Shown here: positions 53,697 to 64,000 of the stretch, one piece after another
Numbering within the stretch: position 1 is the first letter of the stretch
Layout of the letters: every line of letters starts with the position of its first letter
NCBI RefSeq assembly: GCF_018613935.1
Contig: NZ_JAGGPF010000012.1
Span: 1-64,000 of the forward strand
DNA from: Agromyces sp. ISL-38
GTDB lineage: Bacteria; Actinomycetota; Actinomycetes; Actinomycetales; Microbacteriaceae
Direction: 5' to 3'
DNA: 64,000 nt
Notes under the pieces: generated by a model
The model's input: the letters and a program-made list of their open reading frames with translations, nothing else
What the model was told of the DNA's origin: nothing
Database searches by the model: none
Program-made: the position numbers and the translations under genes

Positions 53697-53745
53697 CCGC
53701 GCGACCGGGGATCGCCGGTTCGTTTTCCACAGGCGCCGAATTCTC

Positions 53746-53774
53746 TTGACAGTGCTCGGCGGCGTCAATACGGT
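53746..53774 (+). promoter_or_regulatory. consensus-like promoter of the Rv3235-family gene
   Basis: TTGACA (53746-53751), 17 bases, then TACGGT (53769-53774) is a near-ideal housekeeping promoter. The roughly 75-base leader contains the perfect palindrome CCCCCGATCGGGGG (53797-53810), which could form a hairpin in the mRNA ahead of ATG 53856. Confidence 0.65.
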
Positions 53775-53855
53775 TCAGTCAAGGATTTCCGAACGCCCCC
53801 CGATCGGGGGTGATCCTGTCCCCTGGCCGAATGCCCCCTCCCCGCTGGAGCAACG

Positions 53856-54308
53856 ATGACCGCACGCCATGCCGCCGCCGCTCGAACGGTGGTGGTTCGA
53901 GGATCCACTGCGCGCTTCCTCGACGACGAAGACGAGTACTTCGGCCGCCAACCGGCCCGTCGCGAAGAGCTCCCCGATCCCGAGCCGGTGCTCCGGAATC
54001 TCACGCACTGCGTGATCGAGGCGCTCGCGGGCGCTCGCGACCTCGAGCAGCTCGCCCGGTGGGTGAACGACGACGTCTATCGCAACCTGTCCAAGCGCGT
54101 CGTGCTCGCCGCGCGCGCCCGCCGTGTGAAGGGGCAGGCGCCGCAGCGCCCGGCGTTCTCGCTCGGCCGGCTCATCGTGTGCGAGCCCGCCGACGGCGTG
54201 ATCGAAGCGGTCGTCATGGTGCACCAGCGCGCGAGGTCGCGAGCGGTGGCCATCCGCCTCGAGGGCTTCGACCAGCGCTGGCGCGCGAGCGTCATCAGCG
54301 TGCTCTGA
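53856..54308 (+). CDS. Rv3235-family protein (DUF6459)
   Basis: A 150-residue actinobacterial protein of unknown role that resembles the Rv3235 family found next to secA1. An N-terminal disordered part (residues 1-45) precedes a conserved alpha/beta domain: TRCxxE-like NLTHCVIEALAGARDLEQLA and LARWVNDDVYRNLSKRV, ending with AVAIRLEGFDQRWRASVI. Convergent with secA. A strong palindrome overlaps the stop codon. Confidence 0.75.
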   Translation: MTARHAAAARTVVVRGSTARFLDDEDEYFGRQPARREELPDPEPVLRNLTHCVIEALAGARDLEQLARWVNDDVYRNLSKRVVLAARARRVKGQAPQRPAFSLGRLIVCEPADGVIEAVVMVHQRARSRAVAIRLEGFDQRWRASVISVL

Positions 54309-54329
54309 GTCGCGCGCGACTCAGAGCAC
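54300..54329. terminator. 30-base perfect palindrome over the stop codon of the Rv3235-family gene
   Basis: Bases 54300-54329 are self-complementary across the centre at 54314/54315, giving up to a 13-bp stem with a small loop. The stop codon TGA (54306-54308) lies within it. The position suits a bidirectional terminator against secA. Confidence 0.7.
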
Positions 54330-54332
54330 CGC

Positions 54333-54374
54333 CCGCGGTTCACAAACCGCGGTTCACGACCCGCGGTTCACCAC
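54333..54374. repeat. three tandem 14-base repeats between the Rv3235-family gene and secA
   Basis: Units 54333-54346, 54347-54360 and 54361-54374 each begin CCGCGGTTCAC and differ only in the last three bases; a partial fourth (CCGCG) follows. They fill the space before the secA stop. Confidence 0.85.
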
Positions 54375-54381
54375 CCGCGCG

Positions 54382-57177
<2,796 letters not shown>

Positions 57178-57350
57178 GAATGTTCTCCTGTAATCGTCAG
57201 GCGCCACGTTCCTTGGATGGTACGTCGTCGGGTGGAACACCCGGGCACGCCCGATGCCGCCATGCAGACGGTCATCATAGCCATGCTAGCGGGCAGTCGG
57301 CTGGGCGTTGCCCGAGGCTGCGCATGAGAGCAGGGGTCATGGGCATGAGT

Positions 57351-57395
57351 GAGCCCGTCGGTGGTTCGCCGGGTCGGCGGCCCTCCGACGGGCTC
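57351..57395 (-). terminator. inverted repeat after hpf
   Basis: GAGCCCGTCGG (57351-57361) pairs with CCGACGGGCTC (57385-57395) around a 23-base loop, 16 bases beyond the hpf stop. It may end the hpf transcript before the secA promoter region. The rest of the 233-base gap (57178-57410) shows only the secA ribosome-binding site. Confidence 0.5.
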
Positions 57396-57410
57396 GAGCG
57401 GAGCGAACGC

Positions 57411-58115
57411 TCAGGCGTTGGCGCGCTGCAGTTCCATGGGTAACTCTGCGGCCTCGTCATCGGTTCGGTCGTCGAGTCCGATGAGGCCGTAGTCCCAGCC
57501 CTTGCGGCGGTAGACCACGCTCGGGCGCCCGCTTTCGGCGTCGACGAACAGGTAGAAGTCGTGACCCACGAGCTCCATGAAGTACAGCGCGTCGTCGACG
57601 GTCATCGGGGTCGAGGCGAACACCTTCCTCCGGATGACCACGGGTGAGTACACATCGTCTTCTTCTTTCGCCTGCGTCTCGTCGTCGGCGATCACGGGAA
57701 TGCTCCCCGTGCGCACCCGCTCGAGCACCTCGGGCGCCGCAGCCTGGACACCGACTCCGGAGAAGCCCGCGTCGGTCGCCTCGCGCAGCGACGTCGGGCG
57801 GCGCTGGCCGCGGTGCACCTTCCGGCGATCCTTGGACCGGCGGACTCGCTCGAGCAACCGTCCGAGGGCGACGTCGAACGCCGCGTACTTGTCGGAGCCG
57901 TCTGCCTCAGCTCGCACGACCGGGCCCTTGCCCACGAGCGTGAGCTCGATGCGGTCAGGGCCGGGGTTGCCGTTCTTCTCGTTGTGACGCGTGAGCTTCA
58001 CGTTGAGCGAGATGGCTCGTTCGGCGAGATGGGTGACTTTCTCGGACTTCTCGGCGGCGTATGCCCGGAAACGATCAGTGATTCCCAGGTTCCGTCCGAC
58101 GATGTTCAGTTCCAT
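57411..58115 (-). CDS. hpf: long-form ribosome hibernation promoting factor
   Basis: A 234-residue long-form HPF. The N-terminal S30AE domain (ELNIVGRNLGITDRFRAYAA; LLERVRRSKDRRKVHRG) blocks the decoding centre of idle ribosomes. A linker (residues about 110-165) leads to the C-terminal domain VVIRRKVFASTPMTVDDALY and LYFMELVGHDFYLF, which dimerises ribosomes into 100S particles. GGAGG is 5 bases before ATG 58115. Position between secA and comF matches the mycobacterial order. Confidence 0.94.
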   Translation of the reverse strand: MELNIVGRNLGITDRFRAYAAEKSEKVTHLAERAISLNVKLTRHNEKNGNPGPDRIELTLVGKGPVVRAEADGSDKYAAFDVALGRLLERVRRSKDRRKVHRGQRRPTSLREATDAGFSGVGVQAAAPEVLERVRTGSIPVIADDETQAKEEDDVYSPVVIRRKVFASTPMTVDDALYFMELVGHDFYLFVDAESGRPSVVYRRKGWDYGLIGLDDRTDDEAAELPMELQRANA

Positions 58116-58195
58116 GACGACCTCCATCTACCGGCGTGTCACCCGGGTCTGAAGGGTGGATCGACCACGCCTGTCCTGCCACCGTAGCCCCGATG

Positions 58196-58942
58196 TCAGG
58201 CAAAGTCACGGAGTGTTTCCGGTGACTTCGCTGCATGCCCGCCGTGCCGCAGCGGGGTCTCGGCGAGCACCGCGAACGCACCCGTGGAGCCGCCCGCCGC
58301 GATGATCGCACGAGCCGCTTCGGCGAGCGTCGATCCGGTCGTGAGCACGTCGTCGACGAGCAGGAAGCGGCGGCCCGCGAGCGCTCGAACGGCCACGAGG
58401 CCACCGGCGGAGTTGGCTCGTCGGGCCTCGGCGCCGAGCCCCGCTTGGTCGACGCGGCCGCGTGCGAGGGCGAGCACCTTCGACGAGCGGATGCCGCAAC
58501 GGGCGAGCAACACCTCGACGGGTGCGTACCCGCGCGTACGGTACGCGCTGGGCGCCGACGGGATCGTACAGACCTCGAGCGCGCGCCCCGGCGGGGCTGC
58601 GGCGACCGCGCGGGCGATCGCGGCGCGAAGCGCGAGGGCGAGCGCCGGCGCGGCATCCGTGCGCCCGCCGTCCTTGAACTCGCCGATGGCCGACGCGACG
58701 GGGCCCGCGTACTCGAGCGCCGCCCATGCGCTGAGGCCAGGCCGCTCGACGAGCTGAGGCATCGGGGTGAGGGCGACGCGGCACTCGTCGCAGACCGCGC
58801 GGTCGGGCTCACCGCAGCCGGCGCACGTGACGGGCAGCACCACGGCGAGCGCATCGAGCACGGCACGCTCCAAGCCCGCGACGGCGGCGCGCGCGCGAGG
58901 CAGGAGCGACGGAAGCGACTGGGGCGACGGAAGCTGCGGCAT
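58196..58942 (-). CDS. comF: ComF-family phosphoribosyltransferase-like protein
   Basis: A 248-residue ComF protein. An N-terminal double zinc knuckle has CAGCGEPDRAVCDECR, and the C-terminal PRTase-like domain has the PRPP loop RFLLVDDVLTTGSTLAEAAR. Such proteins assist DNA uptake in competent species; in non-competent actinobacteria the role is unclear. It precedes hpf by 80 bases with no terminator visible, so the two may be co-transcribed. Confidence 0.88.
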   Translation of the reverse strand: MPQLPSPQSLPSLLPRARAAVAGLERAVLDALAVVLPVTCAGCGEPDRAVCDECRVALTPMPQLVERPGLSAWAALEYAGPVASAIGEFKDGGRTDAAPALALALRAAIARAVAAAPPGRALEVCTIPSAPSAYRTRGYAPVEVLLARCGIRSSKVLALARGRVDQAGLGAEARRANSAGGLVAVRALAGRRFLLVDDVLTTGSTLAEAARAIIAAGGSTGAFAVLAETPLRHGGHAAKSPETLRDFA

Positions 58943-59041
58943 CCGCTCAGCCTGCGCCGCATCCGTCCGCCCGATCGCACGCTGCGACGACGCCGAAGAC
59001 GGCGGCAGCGCCGGGTCGCATGTCGAGGAGGGGTCGCCGGC

Positions 59042-60730
59042 TCAGTTCGGTTGCTGAACCGCGGTGAAGCGGATGTTGAGCTCGGGCGCGCGCACCTGCC
59101 AGCCGACACCGCTCCGCACGTTCAGTGCACCGGCCGACGTGAGCACTCGCACGTCGGTGATGCTGTTGCCGCCATCGACCAGGACACCGCCGTCGGGGCC
59201 CTGCCGATCGCTCGCGAAGCCGCCGATCTCCTGGGTGATGAGCCGGGTGGTTCCGTCGGGCAACGCCGTGAGCGAGGCGACGTTGCTCGCGTCGAGCCAC
59301 GCGACGTCGAGCGGCGTGCCGGCGGCGGCGTCGAGCCCGAGCGGCACCGCGCCCAGCGCGATGGGGAGACCTTCGGCGTCGCGCTCGATCGACGCGACGA
59401 CGAAGTTCGTTCGTGCGCCGTCGCCGAGCAGCGCGATCACGCGCGTCGAGTCGCGGGACACCTCGATCGCGGCGATCGAGGATCCGCCCCAGGGAACATC
59501 GAGCGGCAGGTCGGTTCCATCGGGTGCGAACACGACGAGCTGGTCGGGCGAACCGCGCGGCACGGACCAGACGTAGCCCGCACCATCCATCGCGGGCACC
59601 ACGAGGTCGGCGCGCGGATCGAGGAGAACGGGCGCTTCCCCGGCGAGGACGAGCGAGACCCCCGCCGCGGAACGGACTGCTGCCGAATCCGCATCGGGCC
59701 CGAGCGCTGCGCCGGTGGGTGCGAGTTCCTCGACCTCGGCCGACAGGCCGGGGATCGTGTCGACGCCCTCGCCCGACGTGGCGAGGTAGCCGAACGAGGC
59801 GCCGTCGTAGACCACCGGCCGCTGGGCGACGCGAGGGTTCGCCACCACCTGCCCCGGCAGGTCGGGCACGTCCTGCTCGAGGCCGTTCAACGAGAGCGTG
59901 ACCCTGGAGACGTTGCGCACCTTGCCGATGAGGCTCTCGTCGAGCTGCTCCTGCATGCGCTGCACCGTGAGGAGGTCGTCGAATGCGGCTCCCGACAGGT
60001 CGACGCTCGCGACGGTGCCGTCGATGGGCACCGCGTCGGGATCGAGGCGCACGCCGTCGGGGAACGCCGAGACGACGCCGGGGTCGAGCCACTCCGCCGG
60101 GCCCGTGACCAGGGCCTTCACGATGCTCGTCTGCACCGAGTCGCGGCCGGCGAACCAGCGCAGGTCGGGAACGAGGTAGCGGTACTCGGGGTCGAAGAAG
60201 TAGAGGGCGTGCTTGCGGAAGACGCTGGCGAAGTTCGCCTCGTCGATCACCACGCCGGGCGGAGCCTCCGAGATGCGCCATTGCCCGTCGACCTGCTCGA
60301 GACGGTATGGCAGCGGGATGGCGGCCTGCGACTCGGTCACGGCGTACTGGCCACCGGCCGTGAGCGAGGCCACAGGTGTGACCTCGACGACCATCGACGT
60401 GTCGTCGATCGCAGTGAACTCCCGGTCGCCGACGTCGATCGTCGCGGCGGCGTCGGCCTGCCATTCATCGGCGAAGGCCGCGGTGAGGAACTGGCGCGCC
60501 ACCCGGTAGTTATTGCCGGGGCTGACCGCGGCGTCCATGAAGCCCTGCACGATCTCCTGCGGCGTGCCGTCGACCTTCGGGCCCGGCGCGATGATGTCGA
60601 ACTCGGGGTTCTCGTCGACGACCGCCGAGTTCCCGGCGTTCACCGCGCCCGAGCTCGGGATCGACACACAGCCCGCGAGCATCGCGGCACACATCACGGC
60701 GACGGATGCGGCGAACAGGCGCCTACGCAT
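59042..60730 (-). CDS. lpqB: LpqB lipoprotein, MtrAB accessory
   Basis: A 562-residue lipoprotein with lipobox LAGC (residues about 18-21). The N-terminal half holds a GerMN-like domain (residues about 200-300), the C-terminal half a beta-propeller-like region (SVPRGSPDQLVVFAPDG). LpqB interacts with the extracellular part of MtrB and adjusts cell-wall and division control. ATG 60730 overlaps the mtrB stop by 8 bases, so mtrA-mtrB-lpqB forms one operon. Confidence 0.92.
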   Translation of the reverse strand: MRRRLFAASVAVMCAAMLAGCVSIPSSGAVNAGNSAVVDENPEFDIIAPGPKVDGTPQEIVQGFMDAAVSPGNNYRVARQFLTAAFADEWQADAAATIDVGDREFTAIDDTSMVVEVTPVASLTAGGQYAVTESQAAIPLPYRLEQVDGQWRISEAPPGVVIDEANFASVFRKHALYFFDPEYRYLVPDLRWFAGRDSVQTSIVKALVTGPAEWLDPGVVSAFPDGVRLDPDAVPIDGTVASVDLSGAAFDDLLTVQRMQEQLDESLIGKVRNVSRVTLSLNGLEQDVPDLPGQVVANPRVAQRPVVYDGASFGYLATSGEGVDTIPGLSAEVEELAPTGAALGPDADSAAVRSAAGVSLVLAGEAPVLLDPRADLVVPAMDGAGYVWSVPRGSPDQLVVFAPDGTDLPLDVPWGGSSIAAIEVSRDSTRVIALLGDGARTNFVVASIERDAEGLPIALGAVPLGLDAAAGTPLDVAWLDASNVASLTALPDGTTRLITQEIGGFASDRQGPDGGVLVDGGNSITDVRVLTSAGALNVRSGVGWQVRAPELNIRFTAVQQPN

Positions 60731-62399
60731 CGTGCACCTCCTGCGCCGCGCCGTCGGCAGGCTCGATCGCCGGCACCACGCCTGTCGGCGCCGGCCCGGT
60801 CGCTTCGATGTCGTCGGGCACGAGCGGAAGCGGCGACTCGACCGCATCGGCATCCGTCGTTCGCGGCAACGTCAGCCGGAAGACGGTGCCATGCCCGGGC
60901 TGCGACCACACGTCGAGTGCGCCGCCATGCGCCACCGCGTCTTCGAGCGCGATCGCGAGGCCGAGACCGGTGCCGCCGATCGTGCGCATGCGGCTGGGGT
61001 CGGCACGCCAGAACCGGTCGAAGACGCGAGCCTGTGCCTCTTCGCTCATGCCCATGCCGTAGTCGCGCACCGAGAGGGCGATCGCGGACTCGTTGCTGTC
61101 GACGGCCACGACGATCGGACGGCCCTCGCCGTGCTCGATGGCATTGCCGAGGAGGTTGCGCACGATGCGCCGGATGCGCCGCGGGTCGACGTCGGCATCG
61201 AGGTGTCCGCCGGGCGCGTCGAGACGGAGCTCACTGCCCCGTTCACGGGCGAGCTCGTGCATGGACTGGATCGCATCGCCCGCGAGGTGCACGAGGTTCG
61301 TGGGCTCGGTCGCGAGCTCCACCGAGCCGGCGTCGTATCGGCTGATCTCGAGGAGGTCGGCGAGCAGCGTCTCGAACCGATCGGTCTGCGTGTGCAGGAG
61401 CTCGACGGTGCGAGCCGTGGGACCGGGGAAGTCGTCGCGCTGACCGTAGAGCACGTCGCCGGCGAGCCGGATCGTCGTGAGCGGCGTGCGCAGCTCGTGC
61501 GAGACATCCGAGACGAACCGCTGCTGCATCACCGAGAGCTCGGCGAGCTCCCTGATGCGGGCCTGCAGGCTGTCGGCCATGCCGTTGAACGACCCCGCGA
61601 GGGTCGCGAGCTCGTCTTCGCCCTTGGACGGCATGCGCACGCCGAGGTCTCCGGCCGCCAGCCTGCGGCTCGTGGCCGCGACCGTGCGGATCGGCTCGAT
61701 CACCCAGCGCACCACGAGGAAGGTGACCGAGCTGAGCAGGGCGAGCAGCGCGGCGGCGCCGACGATGCCGGTGAGCTGCATGAAGGCGAGGGTCTCCTGC
61801 GCGTCGGCGAAGTTGTAGCCGATGTACAGCTCGTACCTGCCGGCGGCGGGCACGACGAGATCCGAGCCGACGACGACGCCGGGGTCGCTGCTGCCGTCGT
61901 CTTCGATGATCGCGACCGACTGCCAGAACTGCTGGTCGGGGTTCTCCTCGACCCGGTCGCGCAGCTCGGGGGTGATGACGCCGCCGAGGCTCGGTGCCAC
62001 GATGTCGGGCGGGGCGTTCTGGCTGAACGCCTCGCTCGGTTCCCGGTAGACGGCGACCGCCGAACTTCCCGACACCCGGATGACCTGCTCGAGCGCGGAG
62101 CTCATCACGCTCTGCAGGGAGGCGCGGTCGACCGCGTCGGACGAGTCGAGGATGCGCTGCGCGGCGGTCGTCGCCTGGTTCGAGCCGTCGAGCACCTGGT
62201 CGAGCTGCTGCTTGAACAGGTTGGAGGCGACGCTGAAGGAGATGTAGAGGCCGATCACGAAGATCGCGAGCGACGAGAGCGAGAGCGTGATGATGACGGT
62301 GCGGAACTGCAGTGAGCGCCGCCAGAGCGCCGCGAGCTGCCGCGGCAGCGCGCGCCACCTCGCGGCGGAGAAGATCGCCGGGGACTCGCCCGCACCCAT
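60723..62399 (-). CDS. mtrB: sensor histidine kinase MtrB
   Basis: A 558-residue kinase with two membrane helices (FRTVIITLSLSSLAIFVIGL; LTGIVGAAALLALLSSVTFL) around an extracellular domain of roughly 160 residues. A HAMP domain (EPIRTVAATSRRLAAGDLGV), H-box FVSDVSHELRTPLTTIRLAG, N-box RNLLGNAIEHGEG, and G-boxes DYGMGMSEEA and GGTGLGLAIALEDA follow. It senses envelope state and phosphorylates MtrA. Start ATG 62399 is 8 bases from the mtrA stop. Confidence 0.95.
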   Translation of the reverse strand: MGAGESPAIFSAARWRALPRQLAALWRRSLQFRTVIITLSLSSLAIFVIGLYISFSVASNLFKQQLDQVLDGSNQATTAAQRILDSSDAVDRASLQSVMSSALEQVIRVSGSSAVAVYREPSEAFSQNAPPDIVAPSLGGVITPELRDRVEENPDQQFWQSVAIIEDDGSSDPGVVVGSDLVVPAAGRYELYIGYNFADAQETLAFMQLTGIVGAAALLALLSSVTFLVVRWVIEPIRTVAATSRRLAAGDLGVRMPSKGEDELATLAGSFNGMADSLQARIRELAELSVMQQRFVSDVSHELRTPLTTIRLAGDVLYGQRDDFPGPTARTVELLHTQTDRFETLLADLLEISRYDAGSVELATEPTNLVHLAGDAIQSMHELARERGSELRLDAPGGHLDADVDPRRIRRIVRNLLGNAIEHGEGRPIVVAVDSNESAIALSVRDYGMGMSEEAQARVFDRFWRADPSRMRTIGGTGLGLAIALEDAVAHGGALDVWSQPGHGTVFRLTLPRTTDADAVESPLPLVPDDIEATGPAPTGVVPAIEPADGAAQEVHDA

Positions 62400-62407
62400 C
62401 GGTCGGC

Positions 62408-63088
62408 CTAGGTGGTCGCGCCGGCCCGGTAGCCGACGCCGCGCACGGTCATGACGATGCGCGGGTTGTCGGGATCGTGCTCGACCTTCGCGCGCAGCCG
62501 CTGCACGTGCACGTTCACCAGCCGGGTGTCGGCCTTGTAGTGGTAGCCCCACACCTGCTCGAGGAGCATCTCGCGGGTGAACACCTGCTGCGGCTTCGAC
62601 GCGAGCGTGTGGAGCAGGTCGAACTCGAGCGGCGTGAGGTTGATCTGCTCATCGCCGCGACGCACCTCGTGGCCGGCCGCGTCGATGATGAGGTCGCCGA
62701 TGCCGAGGGTGTCGGTGACGGGATCGGGCGCCGGACGCAAGCGAGTGCGGATGCGAGCGACGAGCTCTTTCGGGTTGAACGGCTTCACCATGTAGTCGTC
62801 GGCGCCCGATTCGAGCCCCTTCACGACGTCGGTCGTGTCGGACTTCGCCGTGAGCATGATGATCGGCGTGCCGGACTCCGCGCGAATGCGACCGCACACC
62901 TCGATGCCGTCGATGCCCGGAAGCATGAGGTCGAGCAGCACGAGGTCGGGCTTCGTCTCCCGGAACGCGGCGAGCGCACCCGTGCCGTCGGCGCAGAACG
63001 CCGGCTCGAAGCCCTCCGTGCGCAGCACGATGCCGATCATCTCCGCGAGGGCCGTGTCGTCATCGACGACGAGTACGCGTGGGTTCAT
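62408..63088 (-). CDS. mtrA: response regulator MtrA (OmpR family)
   Basis: A 226-residue OmpR-type regulator of cell-wall metabolism, division and replication genes. The receiver has VLVVDDDTALAEMIG, phospho-acceptor Asp in LVLLDLMLPGIDGIEV, and Lys in DYMVKPFNPKEL. The winged helix includes LTPLEFDLLHTLASKPQQVF and TRLVNVHVQRLRAKVEHDPD. The ATG is preceded by AAGGAA. It heads the operon mtrA-mtrB-lpqB. Confidence 0.96.
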   Translation of the reverse strand: MNPRVLVVDDDTALAEMIGIVLRTEGFEPAFCADGTGALAAFRETKPDLVLLDLMLPGIDGIEVCGRIRAESGTPIIMLTAKSDTTDVVKGLESGADDYMVKPFNPKELVARIRTRLRPAPDPVTDTLGIGDLIIDAAGHEVRRGDEQINLTPLEFDLLHTLASKPQQVFTREMLLEQVWGYHYKADTRLVNVHVQRLRAKVEHDPDNPRIVMTVRGVGYRAGATT

Positions 63089-63255
63089 ACGTTCGGTTTC
63101 CTTCGGGGCCCGGCGTGTTGCCCGGCCGAGTGCAGTGGCTCAAGCGTAGTCGTTCGAGGCCGGAAGAGAGCCGAACGTCCCGGCTGCGCGCGAATCCCGA
63201 CGGGCAGACGAAATGTGACAGCATTGGGAGCATCCGCCGGAAGGAGCGCACGCAC

Positions 63256-64000
63256 GTGTCAGATCACGACTGGCAGGCACCCGGTGGGGCGCCAACTGGG
63301 GGTTCGGCACCGGATGCCGCGGGCACGCCATATGGGGCTCCGGCGAACATGCCTCCAGCACCCGGCACGCCCCCGCCTCTGCCACCAGCACCCGGCACAC
63401 CCCCGCCTCTGCCGCCGCTGCCGCCGCTGCCGCCGCTGCCGCCGACCGGAGCGTATGCGCCGCCGCCCGGCATCCCCGGGGGCTGGACACCGCCCCCGAA
63501 GCCCGGCCTGCTCCCATTGCGTCCGCTGAGCTTCGGAACCCTGCTGTGGGCGCCGTTCCGCACCCTCCGGCGCAACCCCGCTGCGACGTTCGGCAGCGGC
63601 CTCATCGTGCAGCTCGTGTCGGTGATCGCGACCGCGGCGGTCATCGTGCCGTTCATGATGTTCGCGATCGGGCGCGTCGAGAGCGCGTCGGAGACGGATT
63701 TCGACACGGTCCTCGCCGGCACCTTCGGCGGATTCTTCCTGCTCATGCTCGTCCCCATCGCGATCACGCTCGTGGCAGGCGCGTTCCTCCAGGGCGTGAT
63801 GGTGCTCGAGGTCGCAAGCGGCACCCTCGGCGAGCGGCTCGGATTCGGGGCGCTGTGGCGCCGCACCGCCAAGCGCATCTGGCCGCTCATCGGGTGGACC
63901 GCGCTCGTCGCGGCGGCGCTGATCGCCGCCATCGCGGTGCTCATCGCGATCATCCTGACGGCCGCGGCGATCTCGCCGACCGCGCTCGTGGTCTCGATCC
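63256..64000 (+). CDS. proline-rich multi-helix membrane protein (3' end outside window)
   Basis: The frame is open from GTG 63256 to the window end (248 residues seen). AAGGAG (63241-63246) lies 9 bases upstream. An N-terminal Pro/Gly/Ala-rich cytoplasmic tail of about 85 residues, with APGTPPPLPP repeats, precedes LRPLSFGTLLWAPFRTLRRN and at least three membrane helices. The pattern resembles actinobacterial proteins with a glycerophosphodiesterase-type membrane domain next to mtrA. It is divergent from mtrA, sharing a 167-base control region. Confidence 0.65.
   Translation, partial: MSDHDWQAPGGAPTGGSAPDAAGTPYGAPANMPPAPGTPPPLPPAPGTPPPLPPLPPLPPLPPTGAYAPPPGIPGGWTPPPKPGLLPLRPLSFGTLLWAPFRTLRRNPAATFGSGLIVQLVSVIATAAVIVPFMMFAIGRVESASETDFDTVLAGTFGGFFLLMLVPIAITLVAGAFLQGVMVLEVASGTLGERLGFGALWRRTAKRIWPLIGWTALVAAALIAAIAVLIAIILTAAAISPTALVVSI
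63355..63444 (+). repeat. in-frame proline-coding repeats
   Basis: Two 30-base units (63355-63384 and 63385-63414) differ at two bases and encode PAPGTPPPLP twice. A run of CCGCTGCCG nonamers (63415-63444) follows. All units are multiples of three, so length change would keep the frame. Confidence 0.85.

Noticed and set aside
52652..53731. Replication origin
   Set aside because: Only two DnaA-box-like sites over 1 kb, no AT-rich unwinding region, and no dnaA, dnaN or gyrB nearby.

Overview
The window is a gene-dense, very GC-rich (about 70% by eye) stretch of an actinobacterial chromosome. The families and their order (MtrA-MtrB-LpqB-ComF-HPF-SecA, WhiB1 beside a PdtaS-type kinase, SigR/RsrA beside aroA and rsgA, a one-piece Kgd-type 2-oxoglutarate dehydrogenase, GuaB1) point to Actinomycetota. 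Overall gene content fits Microbacteriaceae, possibly Agromyces; the genus is a guess. I see no insertion sequence, prophage, CRISPR array, rRNA or tRNA.

Layout. 1-5000: the end of a TPM-type membrane protein, PspA, an NAD-dependent epimerase, an arginase-fold protein, a disulfide-type flavoprotein, and a small HExxH protein. 5000-14225: a large iron island on the minus strand with two siderophore uptake operons, each headed by a DtxR/IdeR-type iron box. One is ATPase, lipoprotein, double-length permease. The other is siderophore-interacting reductase, two permeases, ATPase, lipoprotein. 14225-23200: amidase, acetyltransferase, uracil-DNA glycosylase, peptidase E, phosphoribosyltransferase, short-chain dehydrogenase, a membrane acyltransferase, then metY and metX. 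23290-26388: a three-gene signalling operon of a membrane histidine kinase, a membrane protein that looks like a kinase partner without the catalytic motifs, and a LuxR-type regulator. 26392-40000: MFS exporter, remnant of a D-amino-acid dehydrogenase gene, thiamine-binding protein, acetyltransferase, membrane glycosyltransferase, an amino-acid ABC importer, NnrD, a HAD phosphatase, an Old Yellow Enzyme, a VOC protein, two CNNM/CorC proteins and GuaB1.

40160-63090 is the conserved actinobacterial core: kgd, the rsrA-sigR thiol-stress pair, aroA-rsgA, bcp, whiB1 and a pdtaS-type kinase, an orphan CpaE/CpaB-like pair, a small HTH protein, an Rv3235-family protein, secA, hpf, comF, lpqB, mtrB and mtrA. 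Much of this matches the Mycobacterium tuberculosis Rv3219-Rv3246 region as I remember it. The last 745 bases are the start of a proline-rich membrane protein.

Regulation visible in the sequence: two iron boxes lying on promoter or start sites; an exact SigR-type promoter (GGAAT, 18 bases, GTT) ahead of the sigma gene; about eleven genes with a -10-like hexamer 6-7 bases before the start codon, implying leaderless mRNAs; and strong hairpins between convergent genes. Several of these hairpins contain the octamer CGGATGCC, which seems over-represented throughout the window.
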